Position numbers and translations under genes: made by a program
Notes under the pieces: generated by a model
The model's database searches: none
What the model was told of the DNA's origin: nothing
Seen by the model: only the letters and a program-made list of their open reading frames with translations
Shown: positions 35,277-42,794 of the stretch, in pieces
How the letters are laid out: every line of letters starts with the position of its first letter
How positions within the stretch are numbered: the first letter of the stretch is position 1
Source: Chloroflexota bacterium
Lineage (GTDB): Bacteria; Chloroflexota; Anaerolineae; UBA4142; SHND01
Length of the DNA stretch: 64,000 bases
Assembly: GCA_004295045.1 (NCBI GenBank)
Contig: SHND01000022.1
Span: forward strand, 16,246-80,245
Direction of reading: 5' to 3'

Positions 35277-36899
35277 ATGTATCAAGAGCGGCGTCCAGCG
35301 GGATTGGTCGGCCGCTTTTTCATTACACTCGGTCAATTCATCGGACTTGGATTTGGGGGCATCAACGTTTATTTGAGCGAACAAAAGGCAAAGGGTCAAG
35401 CCAATTCCCTTTTGCTTTTATTTTTGCGCGCGCTCTTTTTCTTTCTGCGTCCCTTTTTTGACCCGGAACTCATCTCACAGCCGTTTCCCGTTCAATTCCG
35501 CAAACGCCTCGAACGTTTGGGACCAACATATATCAAGCTGGGACAAATTCTCAGCTTGCGCGAAGACCTTTTGCCAAAATCCATCACCGACGAACTCAAA
35601 AATCTGCTCGACCGTCTGCCGGTGGTTTCGTATGAACGTTATCAAGAGCTGATCGAAGCGGACTTGAAACGTCCCCTTAATACCCTCTTTCGTTGGATTG
35701 ATCCGAATCCGTTGGGGTCGGCATCGCTCGCGCAAACACACCGCGCGCGTTTGCTCACCGGTGAACGCGTCGTCTTGAAGGTGCTCAAGCCGGGCGTGCG
35801 CCAAACTGTCGAAACGGATACAAAACTCTTGCGCCTGTTCGGACGCATCGCGCAAATTTTTCTTTCGCGCTTTCAGCCCGCCGCGGTGATTGACGAATTT
35901 TGCAGCTATACTCTGCGCGAAGTGGATTTACGTTTCGAAGCAGACAATGCCGAAGCGTTTGCCGCAAATTTCAAAAACCAGCCGGACGTTCATTTTCCCA
36001 AAATCTATCGCGAGGTTAGTAATCGCGATGTCTTGTGCATGGAGTATTTCAAAGGCATCAAACCCGATGCGCGCGCAGCGGCAATCCTGACCCCGCAAGA
36101 AAAAAACAAAGTCGTGCAGCTGGGCATTGGCGCGATTATTCAGATGATTTTTCGTGACGGTTTTTTTCACGCCGATCTTCATCCGGGGAATTTGATCATC
36201 TTTCAAGATGCGAGCGTCGGCTTTATTGATTTGGGAATGGTGGGGCGCTTTGACCGCGACATGCAGCACCGCCTCTTTTATTATTTCTATTCGCTCGTCA
36301 TGGGCGAGCCCGAAAACGCGGCGCGCTATTTGGCTTCGCTGGCGATGCCTGCGAAAAATAGTGACCCGGAAGGATTCAAACGCGCCGTTGCCGGACTCTA
36401 TGGGCGATGGCTTCGTACAACGAGCCATAAAGATTTTTCACTCGCCCAAGTCATTCTTCAATCTATTTTAATCGCGGGGCAATATCGCATTCATTATCCG
36501 GGCGAAATTATTTTGATGGTGAAAGCGCTAGTCACCGTCGAAGGGGTGGGACACGTGATCGTGCCGGGGCTCGACATCGTACAGGCATCGCGCGGGCATG
36601 TGCAGCGTTTGCTCTTGGAACAATTCAACCCGGTTACGATCTTTCGGTCAAGTTTGCTGGTCCTGCCCGAGCTGGTGGATATTTTGAATCGCAGTCCGCT
36701 CGTTCTCACCGAAGGACTGAAACAGTTTGAGACCAATCTAAAAAAACCGCCAGACGATCCCACCGCGGGTTTGCGGATGATCGTACTGGCGGGTTCCTGC
36801 ATTATTTCAGCCGCAATCTTGTTTGCGGCGGGCGCGCCGTGGTTTTTCTCCGCCGGACTTTTTATTCTCGCCCTCTTTGCCATCCTGCGAAGGGGTTGA
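35277..36899 (+). CDS. AarF/UbiB (ABC1/ADCK) family protein kinase-like protein
   Basis: A 540-residue atypical kinase. The KxGQ motif is in YIKLGQILSLREDLLP, the Ala-rich loop is LGSASLAQTHRA, VVLKVLKPGV holds the ATP lysine, and FHADLHPGNLIIF plus FIDLGMVGR are the catalytic and metal motifs. The final 40 residues form one or two membrane helices. Members support quinone biosynthesis or lipid homeostasis. Its position behind the squalene/phytoene synthase suggests an isoprenoid role. The start is uncertain: ATG 35277 was chosen, and an in-frame TTG at 35211 or GTG at 35232 would add about 20 residues; none has a good ribosome binding site. Confidence 0.88.
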   Translation: MYQERRPAGLVGRFFITLGQFIGLGFGGINVYLSEQKAKGQANSLLLLFLRALFFFLRPFFDPELISQPFPVQFRKRLERLGPTYIKLGQILSLREDLLPKSITDELKNLLDRLPVVSYERYQELIEADLKRPLNTLFRWIDPNPLGSASLAQTHRARLLTGERVVLKVLKPGVRQTVETDTKLLRLFGRIAQIFLSRFQPAAVIDEFCSYTLREVDLRFEADNAEAFAANFKNQPDVHFPKIYREVSNRDVLCMEYFKGIKPDARAAAILTPQEKNKVVQLGIGAIIQMIFRDGFFHADLHPGNLIIFQDASVGFIDLGMVGRFDRDMQHRLFYYFYSLVMGEPENAARYLASLAMPAKNSDPEGFKRAVAGLYGRWLRTTSHKDFSLAQVILQSILIAGQYRIHYPGEIILMVKALVTVEGVGHVIVPGLDIVQASRGHVQRLLLEQFNPVTIFRSSLLVLPELVDILNRSPLVLTEGLKQFETNLKKPPDDPTAGLRMIVLAGSCIISAAILFAAGAPWFFSAGLFILALFAILRRG

Positions 36900-36928
36900 C
36901 ACGCGCATGTGCAAACGCGCAAACGTGT

Positions 36929-37297
36929 CTAGCTGCTTTTCACATTCATTTTACCGGTGGTCGGGTTGCCCGATTCACCGCACTGAAATTCATAGTTCCC
37001 CGGTTTCGTCGGCGCGGTAAAATTCCCCGTCACTGTTTGCCCGGGCGGCGCGGTCACCGTGTACGGCACGTCCGGAAAAACAACCGAAACTTCGGTCGTC
37101 CCCGTGTTCTTGAGCGTGAATTTCACCAAAGATCCTTGCTTGGTATCAATCTTGTCCGGACTGCAAGACGGACCGTTTGCTTCAAAGGCAACGGTTGTAA
37201 TGTCAGTGGATGTACTCGCAGTCGAGCCGCAGGCAGCAATAAAAACTGCAAGCACCAGCAGCGCGCTGGCGATGAATAACGTTTTCCGTTGGAGCAT
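36929..37297 (-). CDS. Cupredoxin-fold lipoprotein lacking copper histidines
   Basis: A 122-residue protein with a lipoprotein signal peptide (lipobox IAAC, Cys23) and a domain of the EfeO/cupredoxin-like type (VKFTLKNTGTTEVSVVFP, then GNYEFQCGESGNPTTGKMNV). The loop keeps the Cys106 and Met117 expected of a type-1 copper site. The protein contains no histidine at all, so the standard site cannot form. It may keep the fold for structure or bind another ligand. The start follows AAGGAGAAGAAACGAAT. It is the last gene of the leftward cluster and converges on the AarF gene. Confidence 0.8.
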   Translation of the reverse strand: MLQRKTLFIASALLVLAVFIAACGSTASTSTDITTVAFEANGPSCSPDKIDTKQGSLVKFTLKNTGTTEVSVVFPDVPYTVTAPPGQTVTGNFTAPTKPGNYEFQCGESGNPTTGKMNVKSS

Positions 37298-37329
37298 ATT
37301 CGTTTCTTCTCCTTGTAAAGATTAAACTG

Positions 37330-37662
37330 CTAGCGATAGTCGCCTTGAAAGAACCACGTCGAGTACGGCAGTTCGATACTTGTTTCTTCCAATGGCTTTG
37401 TTTGCGCGTCATTCTGGCGGTACGCCGCCGCATCGTACGTCGTCACCGTGAACTGAACAACCACATCGTTAATTGGATCCACAATGACCGCGCCGTCCGT
37501 GTAGACGCGCGGTTTTAATAAAATCACTTTGCGCAGAGTTGCATTTTCAAAGACAAAGCGAAATCCTTCCTTGAGCAGCTGCGCGTCCACCAGCGTCATC
37601 CCGCGTGCGGTTTCGAGCAGCGGTCCAACCGCCGCGGCGTTCTGGGATAAATCTTGAGGCAT
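37330..37662 (-). CDS. Hypothetical protein
   Basis: A 110-residue protein with no signal peptide or membrane segment. Strand-like segments (GFRFVFENATLRKVILLKPRVY, GAVIVDPINDVVVQFTVTTYD) suggest a small beta-rich fold. I do not recognise the family. The start ATG at 37662 follows GGGAG at proper spacing; seven further codons upstream have no ribosome binding site. The gene lies 32 bases upstream of the cupredoxin-like lipoprotein and may be in one unit with it. A recurrent 15-mer palindrome lies 97 bases upstream. Confidence 0.6.
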   Translation of the reverse strand: MPQDLSQNAAAVGPLLETARGMTLVDAQLLKEGFRFVFENATLRKVILLKPRVYTDGAVIVDPINDVVVQFTVTTYDAAAYRQNDAQTKPLEETSIELPYSTWFFQGDYR

Positions 37663-37758
37663 AAAAGACTCCCATTCATTCAAAAGTTAAAGCTGCTGAA
37701 AATTCCTCAGCGCCCAAATTGTAACAGAATCGGCGCAGAATTCACATTCTCATTCAGA

Positions 37759-37773
37759 GTACTTTTGGAGTAC
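37759..37773. promoter_or_regulatory. 15-mer palindrome GTACT-N5-AGTAC
   Basis: GTACTTTTGGAGTAC has perfect 5-base arms and is the best-preserved of the intergenic series (others at 2508 and 31884, variants at 6653 and 7718). It lies upstream of the hypothetical gene at 37662. A TACAAT-like -10 box on the - strand lies between it and the gene, which fits an activator position. Confidence 0.5.
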
Positions 37774-38064
37774 GCACCGCAGAGATTATGTTTGCGCAGC
37801 TCTGTCCAAATACGCGCTGTGGAGACAGGTATCGCGTCGCGAGTTTTTTCAAACCAAGGTCCGTGACGGCGAAATCGGCGAGCGCGGGCGGTGTCTGATC
37901 TATCGTACGAAAAATAAAAACGCCCGAAAAATTTTTCTCGGGCGTCTCCGTTCTCAGACATGGTTGCCCGCGACCTCAAGTCGAGGCACGCACAACCGTT
38001 GTCAAATTTTTGCATCATCTTGCTTTTATGCCGCACCCAAAGTGCATCGAAAATATTCGTATTG
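37774..38064 (-). other. Intergenic region without recognised genes
   Basis: Apart from the terminator at 37910-37945 nothing is recognised here. A leftward open frame of about 60 codons is present (RHGPWFEKTRDAIPVSTAR is the best part) but lacks a start signal, and its likeness to protein may be chance. Confidence 0.4.
37910..37945 (-). terminator. Rho-independent terminator
   Basis: Read on the - strand, ACGCCCGA pairs with TCGGGCGT across an A/T-rich loop that can pair further, followed by TTTTTATTTTT. It ends the unit of the coiled-coil and Ig-like genes, 120 bases after the last stop. Confidence 0.8.
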
Positions 38065-39942
38065 TCACCACGCAGTATGCCTTACACATCCCCGCGTCTT
38101 CGTCCACGCGCCGCCCGTGACCGGGAGTAATGGCTTGGACACAATCATCACGCTTGTCTCTTGCGACGAACTGACGATTGGATTTCCCTTTTCGTCAACT
38201 ACAACGACGCGCACTCCATAGCTACCGGGCGGAAGGTTATTCGGTAAAACAATTTGCCAATTTCCATTTGCATCCGCGTCCGTGCTTGCGACCGGAGTAT
38301 CGTTGAAAAAAATCACAACGTGGCTGTTGGGCGGCGCTATGCCTGTCAGCGTAGAACCGGCGACGACACTGCTGTTTGCTTCAAGATTTACACCCGGCAG
38401 TGCCGCGTTGGTTGCAGGTGTTGCATTCGCCGCAGGTGAAGTCGCGTTGGCTGGAGGCGTTCCATTCGCCTCAAACGTAGTCGTTGCGTTTGCTCCTGCT
38501 GTCGTCGGTGTTCCCGCTTCTGGCATTGGCGTACTGGCAGCATTACTTGATTCGGCTGTCTGCGTTGTCTCCGCGCCGGGCGTCATTGTTTCGGATTCGG
38601 CTGCACCTGCGGCTTGCACAGTAATTGTCAGTGCGGGCGAAGTGACACGCTGCCCATTGACCATCGTCGCCGTTTGCAGCTGATACTCACCCGGCTGCGT
38701 CGGCATCAAGTTGAATAGAAAATTCCCATTCGCATCCGCTGTCGTTGTCCCGATCAGCGAATCGAAATTGTACAACTCTACCACCGCGCCCGGCGATGCC
38801 GTACCCGTCAATTGAAACGTCTGTCCCACGGTCGCTGTCGTTCCTGTCATCGAAGTTTGGAGGACCATACTCTCCGTCACAACAGGCGTCAGCACACTCG
38901 TTTCATTCGCCGCAGCCGTCGCGACGGCAGTTTCATTTGCGGCAGCCGTCGCAGCAACAGTTTCATTTGTAAAAGGCGTCGCGGCAGGAGTTTCATTCGC
39001 CGCAGTCGTAGCGGCGACAGTTTCATTTGCAACACTCGTCGCCCCGGCAGTTTCATTCGCAGCAGCAGTGACTTCAGTTTCATCCGAAACACTCGTCGCG
39101 GCGGCAGTTACACCAACAGCAGTCGTCGCGACAGCAGTTTCATTCGCAGCAGCAGTGACTTCAACAGTTTCATCCGCAACGCTCGTCGAGACAACAGTTT
39201 CATTTACAACAGCCGTCGCGCCGGCAGTTTCGTTCGCGGCAGCAGTTGCGCCGGGGGTTTCATTCGCGGTAGTCGTCGCCGCGACAGTTTCATTCGCGGC
39301 AGTCGTTGCGGCGGCAGTTTCATTCACAGTGGAGGTGACAACTGCTGTTTCTGCGCCGGTTGTTGCCGCCGCAGTTGCGCCGGACGGAGGTGTACCGAGT
39401 AGTGCGGCTGCGGTCGCAACAGTCGTCGCGACGGGAGTAATCGCTGCGCTCGTCGTCGCATTGACGGCAACTCCTGTCACCGTAAAGACGAGTGGCGACG
39501 AAGTGACGCGCTGTCCGCTGACTGTCGTCACTGTTTCTAACTTGTATTCTCCGGGCTGCGTCGGCGTAAAGCTGAATTGATAATTTCCGTTCGCATCCGC
39601 CGTCGTTGTAGCGACCAATTCACCTTGATTGTACAACTGTACCTCGGCTCCGGGCGGCGCACTTCCCGTTAATTGAATTGGTTCTCCGGCTGTCACAGTG
39701 TTACCTGTGATTGCGGATTGGAGCGAAATATTTTGCGGCGCAGTGGCAGTGGGTCTGCACGAGACCCACGCGATCAGCAAGAGACCAATCACCAACGCGG
39801 CGGGGATCAAGAGCAGCCACTTGTCAAACCACGGAAATACGTAACGCGGCCGATTGTTTTGAAGTAGCGGCTCTTTGTCAGCAAGCCCTGCCTTGAGTTC
39901 ATCAAGCGGGTTTGGGTCGGAGGGGGGCGGCTGTGCGCTCAT
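38065..39942 (-). CDS. Membrane-anchored Ig-like protein with a 15-unit NET repeat and LPVTGG end
   Basis: A 625-residue surface protein. A short cytoplasmic N-terminus and one membrane anchor (about residues 40-60, LLLIPAALVIGLLLIAWVSC) precede an Ig-like domain (GNTVTAGEPIQLTGSAPPGAEV, then ADANGNYQFSFTPTQPGEYKLET). After it come 15 near-identical ten-residue units, most beginning NET, coded by 38878-39324. A second Ig-like domain (QTFQLTGTASPGAVVELYN) and a third near the C-terminus follow. The end reads PLLPVTGGAWTKTRG, containing an LPxTG-like motif but no following hydrophobic helix. The start lies 4 bases after the stop of the coiled-coil gene, so the two are coupled. It is probably an adhesin or cell-envelope spacer. 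Confidence 0.75.
   Translation of the reverse strand: MSAQPPPSDPNPLDELKAGLADKEPLLQNNRPRYVFPWFDKWLLLIPAALVIGLLLIAWVSCRPTATAPQNISLQSAITGNTVTAGEPIQLTGSAPPGAEVQLYNQGELVATTTADANGNYQFSFTPTQPGEYKLETVTTVSGQRVTSSPLVFTVTGVAVNATTSAAITPVATTVATAAALLGTPPSGATAAATTGAETAVVTSTVNETAAATTAANETVAATTTANETPGATAAANETAGATAVVNETVVSTSVADETVEVTAAANETAVATTAVGVTAAATSVSDETEVTAAANETAGATSVANETVAATTAANETPAATPFTNETVAATAAANETAVATAAANETSVLTPVVTESMVLQTSMTGTTATVGQTFQLTGTASPGAVVELYNFDSLIGTTTADANGNFLFNLMPTQPGEYQLQTATMVNGQRVTSPALTITVQAAGAAESETMTPGAETTQTAESSNAASTPMPEAGTPTTAGANATTTFEANGTPPANATSPAANATPATNAALPGVNLEANSSVVAGSTLTGIAPPNSHVVIFFNDTPVASTDADANGNWQIVLPNNLPPGSYGVRVVVVDEKGNPIVSSSQETSVMIVSKPLLPVTGGAWTKTRGCVRHTAW
38878..39324 (-). repeat. 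15 tandem 30-base repeats coding NETxxATxxx
   Basis: Fifteen consecutive units of ten codons (one of nine). Twelve begin Asn-Glu-Thr, two Asp-Glu-Thr and one is degenerate. All keep the reading frame. The DNA copies differ mostly at third positions and Ala/Val/Thr exchanges, so expansion is not very recent but selection for the frame is clear. Confidence 0.85.
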
Positions 39943-39946
39943 TGAA

Positions 39947-41749
39947 TTACAAACCTTTGCGGCGCGCTTCAATTAACACGCGCGCTTGGTCAATCCAACT
40001 TTGGTATTGATTTTGGTTAAAGTTCGGCGCGTGGCAAATCATCGCGAGCTGTTCAACTGTGCACTGCGCCAACGCCTCATAGGTGCAAACGCCTGCTTCG
40101 TACAAACGTCCTTCGTACACGCGTCCAATGCCGATGAGCGTATCAAAATCATCCGGCACGCCGCCCTTCCATTTGCGCTTTTGCGATTTGGTTTCGCGCG
40201 CCAATCGCAAGGCATCACCGCGAATCGCCGCCAAATTGATTGCCATGCGCTGCGTCTCATCCAATTTGAGAATCTCTGCCAATGTCTCTTCGGCGCACTG
40301 CGAAACTTCCCAGTAGGTGCCAATCCCCGCGTTGTACAAACGCTGTTCAAATTCCGCGCCAATGCCGCGCACCGAACTCAAGTCCTGGGGACATACCGCC
40401 TCATACGCCAGCGCGCCGTCATCGCCGCCATCGCCTGCAACGACTGCGGCAGGGGCAAGCGTTTCAACCGGAGCAGTCATCTCGGGCGCCGCGTGAACCG
40501 CTTGCGGTTCCGCGGCTGCCGCCGGAGTTAATGTTGCCGCGCGTGCGCGTTCCGTTTCCAATTCGCCGCGCACTTGATCGAGCTGCCCACTCAAATTGTG
40601 TTTGTCAGATTCGAGCGCTTGAACCAACGCCGTTGCAGTCGCGGCGCGCGCCGTGAATTTTGCCACGTCGGTGAGCAGGTTGCTGTTATCTTGTTTGGCA
40701 CGTTCAAGTTCAGTTTGCGCCGCGCCCAATTCGCTGACGCGTTCGGCGAGCGTCTGTTGGTAGGTTTCCTTGTCGCGCGTAGTGATGCCCAACGCAGTGT
40801 TCACGTGCGAGAGCTGCAATTTGAGTTCCGCGAGATCGGCATCGTCCAATGCTTTGGTTTTTTGCAAACTTTCAAAATCGGTTTGCAGCGTCGCGTGCTG
40901 TTCCTTGAGCGACGCTTTGTCGCCTTCGAGCTGTCTGATGAGTTCGGAGGCGGCGAGGGCGCCGGCAGTGAGTTTTGCAACATCAGCATCCAGCGCGCTG
41001 TTCTTGCCCTCCAATTCGCTAACCTGTCCCTCCAGCGCAGTTCGAATGCCTTCCAAGTCACCCACGCGCAGTTTGGTGTCTGCCAAATCGTTCTCGACAC
41101 TCGCCCGGGCTGCGTTCGTTTGATCCAACAAGCTGCGCGTATTTGTCAATTCACCGTTCAGCGCTTCGACTTGGGCGTTGAGTTCCCCTTTGGAACTTTC
41201 GAGCGCCTTGACCGTGGCGGCGGTAACGGCTGCGGCGGCGGTGAGTTTTGCCACTTCGGCGACGGCGCCGCGTTGGTGCGCTTTGGTGTCCTCCAAATCC
41301 GCCTGCGCGCTCGCTAGCGTTGTGCGCAGCTGATCGCGGTCGCCGCTCAGCGCGTTGAATTTCGTACGTAGGTCTGCTAATTCTCCCGTACGCGTGTTCA
41401 ACGTTGCTTCGAGCTGCTGACGCGTTTTGATCGCGGTGTCAAGGTCTGCGTTGCTCTTGGTGAGCTGCGTCTTGACATCGGCAAGTTGATTGTCCGATGC
41501 GCTGAGCGCGGTCTGCGCGTTTTGTAATTCCGTGCCTTTGGACTTGAGCTCGGCATTGGACTGCATCAGCGTATTGTGCGCCGTTTGCAACTCCTCATCC
41601 CGCTGTTTGAGCGAACCTTCGAGCTCGGTGAGATTGTTCTTGATACTGCGCCGCAAGAAAAACATTTCGAGCAGCCACATAATGAGCATGCCCAACAAAA
41701 TCGCGGCAATGATTACAAGCCAGGGATATTGTGCAATGAGCTGTTCCAT
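39947..41749 (-). CDS. Membrane coiled-coil protein with tandem helix-hairpin-helix domains
   Basis: A 600-residue protein. One N-terminal membrane helix (about residues 9-30, WLVIIAAILLGMLIMWLLEMFFL) is followed by about 350 residues of coiled coil with repeated LxxxL heptads and SMC-like composition, then an Ala/Pro linker. Two related HhH/H3TH domains come last (DLSSVRGIGAEFEQRLYNAGIGTYWEVSQC and DDFDTLIGIGRVYEGRLYEAGVCTYEALAQC), as in the COG3743 group annotated as 5' DNA nuclease-like. No nuclease residues are visible. The layout suggests a membrane-tethered rod that may contact DNA or another HhH partner. The start follows AGAGGTCAGC and is the first gene after the promoter at 41904. 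Confidence 0.75.
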   Translation of the reverse strand: MEQLIAQYPWLVIIAAILLGMLIMWLLEMFFLRRSIKNNLTELEGSLKQRDEELQTAHNTLMQSNAELKSKGTELQNAQTALSASDNQLADVKTQLTKSNADLDTAIKTRQQLEATLNTRTGELADLRTKFNALSGDRDQLRTTLASAQADLEDTKAHQRGAVAEVAKLTAAAAVTAATVKALESSKGELNAQVEALNGELTNTRSLLDQTNAARASVENDLADTKLRVGDLEGIRTALEGQVSELEGKNSALDADVAKLTAGALAASELIRQLEGDKASLKEQHATLQTDFESLQKTKALDDADLAELKLQLSHVNTALGITTRDKETYQQTLAERVSELGAAQTELERAKQDNSNLLTDVAKFTARAATATALVQALESDKHNLSGQLDQVRGELETERARAATLTPAAAAEPQAVHAAPEMTAPVETLAPAAVVAGDGGDDGALAYEAVCPQDLSSVRGIGAEFEQRLYNAGIGTYWEVSQCAEETLAEILKLDETQRMAINLAAIRGDALRLARETKSQKRKWKGGVPDDFDTLIGIGRVYEGRLYEAGVCTYEALAQCTVEQLAMICHAPNFNQNQYQSWIDQARVLIEARRKGL

Positions 41750-41872
41750 GCTGACCTCTCGCATATCGTCACACCTCATCACACACGCGTGCCTGCGCCG
41801 ATGCGCCGGTGTGAAGAAATGTAACTATGTCATTTGGGATGTGCGATGCCGACGTTTCTCAGGAGACAGATG

Positions 41873-41934
41873 TGACACGGCATCGTGTCAATTGGACAAA
41901 TCCATTATACGATGTAATCGCCAATTTGTGTCAT
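41873..41934 (-). promoter_or_regulatory. Promoter with downstream perfect inverted-repeat operator
   Basis: On the - strand ATGACA (41934-41929) and a perfect TATAAT (41909-41904) are 19 bases apart. The 18-base inverted repeat TGACACG-GCAT-CGTGTCA (41890-41873) begins about 14 bases after the -10, where a repressor would block initiation. The rest of the 308-base gap to the ZIP gene contains no recognised gene. Confidence 0.55.
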
Positions 41935-42057
41935 GCTTTATAAAATTTATTTTGCGCGATCATGCGAGCTAGCGAATTCGGACGAGCGCCGAGAAATAAT
42001 TTTGCGATATGCAACGCGTCCGTTTCGCGCAAGTGTGTGGAACCGTCAAGCATGTGC

Positions 42058-42786
42058 TTATTCTATCGCGGAGAGTATCGCGGCGACGAGAAAACCCAGC
42101 ACCGTCAATAGACCAACTGCCTTGCCGCCGTGTTCGAATGCTTCGGGCATCATCGCTTCCGCCAGCATCGCCAACAATGCACCAGCCGCAAATGCTTGCA
42201 TCGAACGACCATCCGCTTGAGGGAGAGTGCGGACGAGCCAGTAGCCAAACGCGGCGCCGATTGCGCTCGCAAGCATCACCCCCGTCCACATCAGCAAGAT
42301 TGTTTTGTTCGAACGTCCTACCGATTGAAGATTAATTGTCCCGGCAATTCCTTCCGGAATATTCGAGACAAAGACGGCAACGAGAAACGCAAAACTGACG
42401 CCAGCGCCCGTTGCGAGCCCAATACCCAGAATGATGGATTCAGGGACACCATCAAGCAGACTGCCAAGAAAGATGCTGCTGCCTGAACCGCCCGCTTCGG
42501 CATTGATACTTTTGCGATTCGCGCCGCCGCGATTGTCAATCCACCAATCGCTAACAAAATAGACCACTGCCCCCAACGCAAACCCGAGCGCCATGCCCCA
42601 GCCATTCATTTGCGATTCGGGCACGAGCTCGTACGCGATGGCGCTGATGAGCGCACCCGCGCCAAAACCCATTACCATGCCGACTGTGTGCGATGACGGT
42701 CTTTGCCATATTACAAGCAGTGCGCCCAACACAAGCGCGGACGCTGCTAATGCGCCCAAGAGAGGGGCAAATAATAGTGGGTTCAC
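42058..42786 (-). CDS. ZIP-family metal transporter
   Basis: A 242-residue protein with about eight membrane helices. The helix 4-type sequence SLLDGVPESIILGIGLA with the metal-binding Asp/Pro/Glu and the following VFVSNIPEGIAGT with Asn/Glu are the ZIP signature; ALLAMLAEAMMPEAFEHGG is the last conserved helix. It moves zinc, iron or manganese into the cytosol. It starts 8 bases after the P-type ATPase gene, so the two form an operon for divalent cations. It is at the short end of the family and lacks a His-rich loop. Confidence 0.88.
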   Translation of the reverse strand: MNPLLFAPLLGALAASALVLGALLVIWQRPSSHTVGMVMGFGAGALISAIAYELVPESQMNGWGMALGFALGAVVYFVSDWWIDNRGGANRKSINAEAGGSGSSIFLGSLLDGVPESIILGIGLATGAGVSFAFLVAVFVSNIPEGIAGTINLQSVGRSNKTILLMWTGVMLASAIGAAFGYWLVRTLPQADGRSMQAFAAGALLAMLAEAMMPEAFEHGGKAVGLLTVLGFLVAAILSAIE

Positions 42787-42794
42787 CTATTGCC

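Noticed and set aside
37707..37900. Leftward open frame containing RHGPWFEKTRDAIPVSTAR
   Set aside because: No start signal, no known family, and it overlaps the regulatory palindrome at 37759; kept only as a note on the gap.
38254..39580. Long rightward open frames opposite the NET-repeat gene
   Set aside because: They are mirror frames produced by the 30-base repeat and biased codon use; the leftward frame has the membrane anchor and Ig-like domains.
40574..41317. Long rightward open frame opposite the coiled-coil gene
   Set aside because: Mirror of a coiled-coil gene with biased codons; no start signal, and the leftward frame has clear HhH domains.
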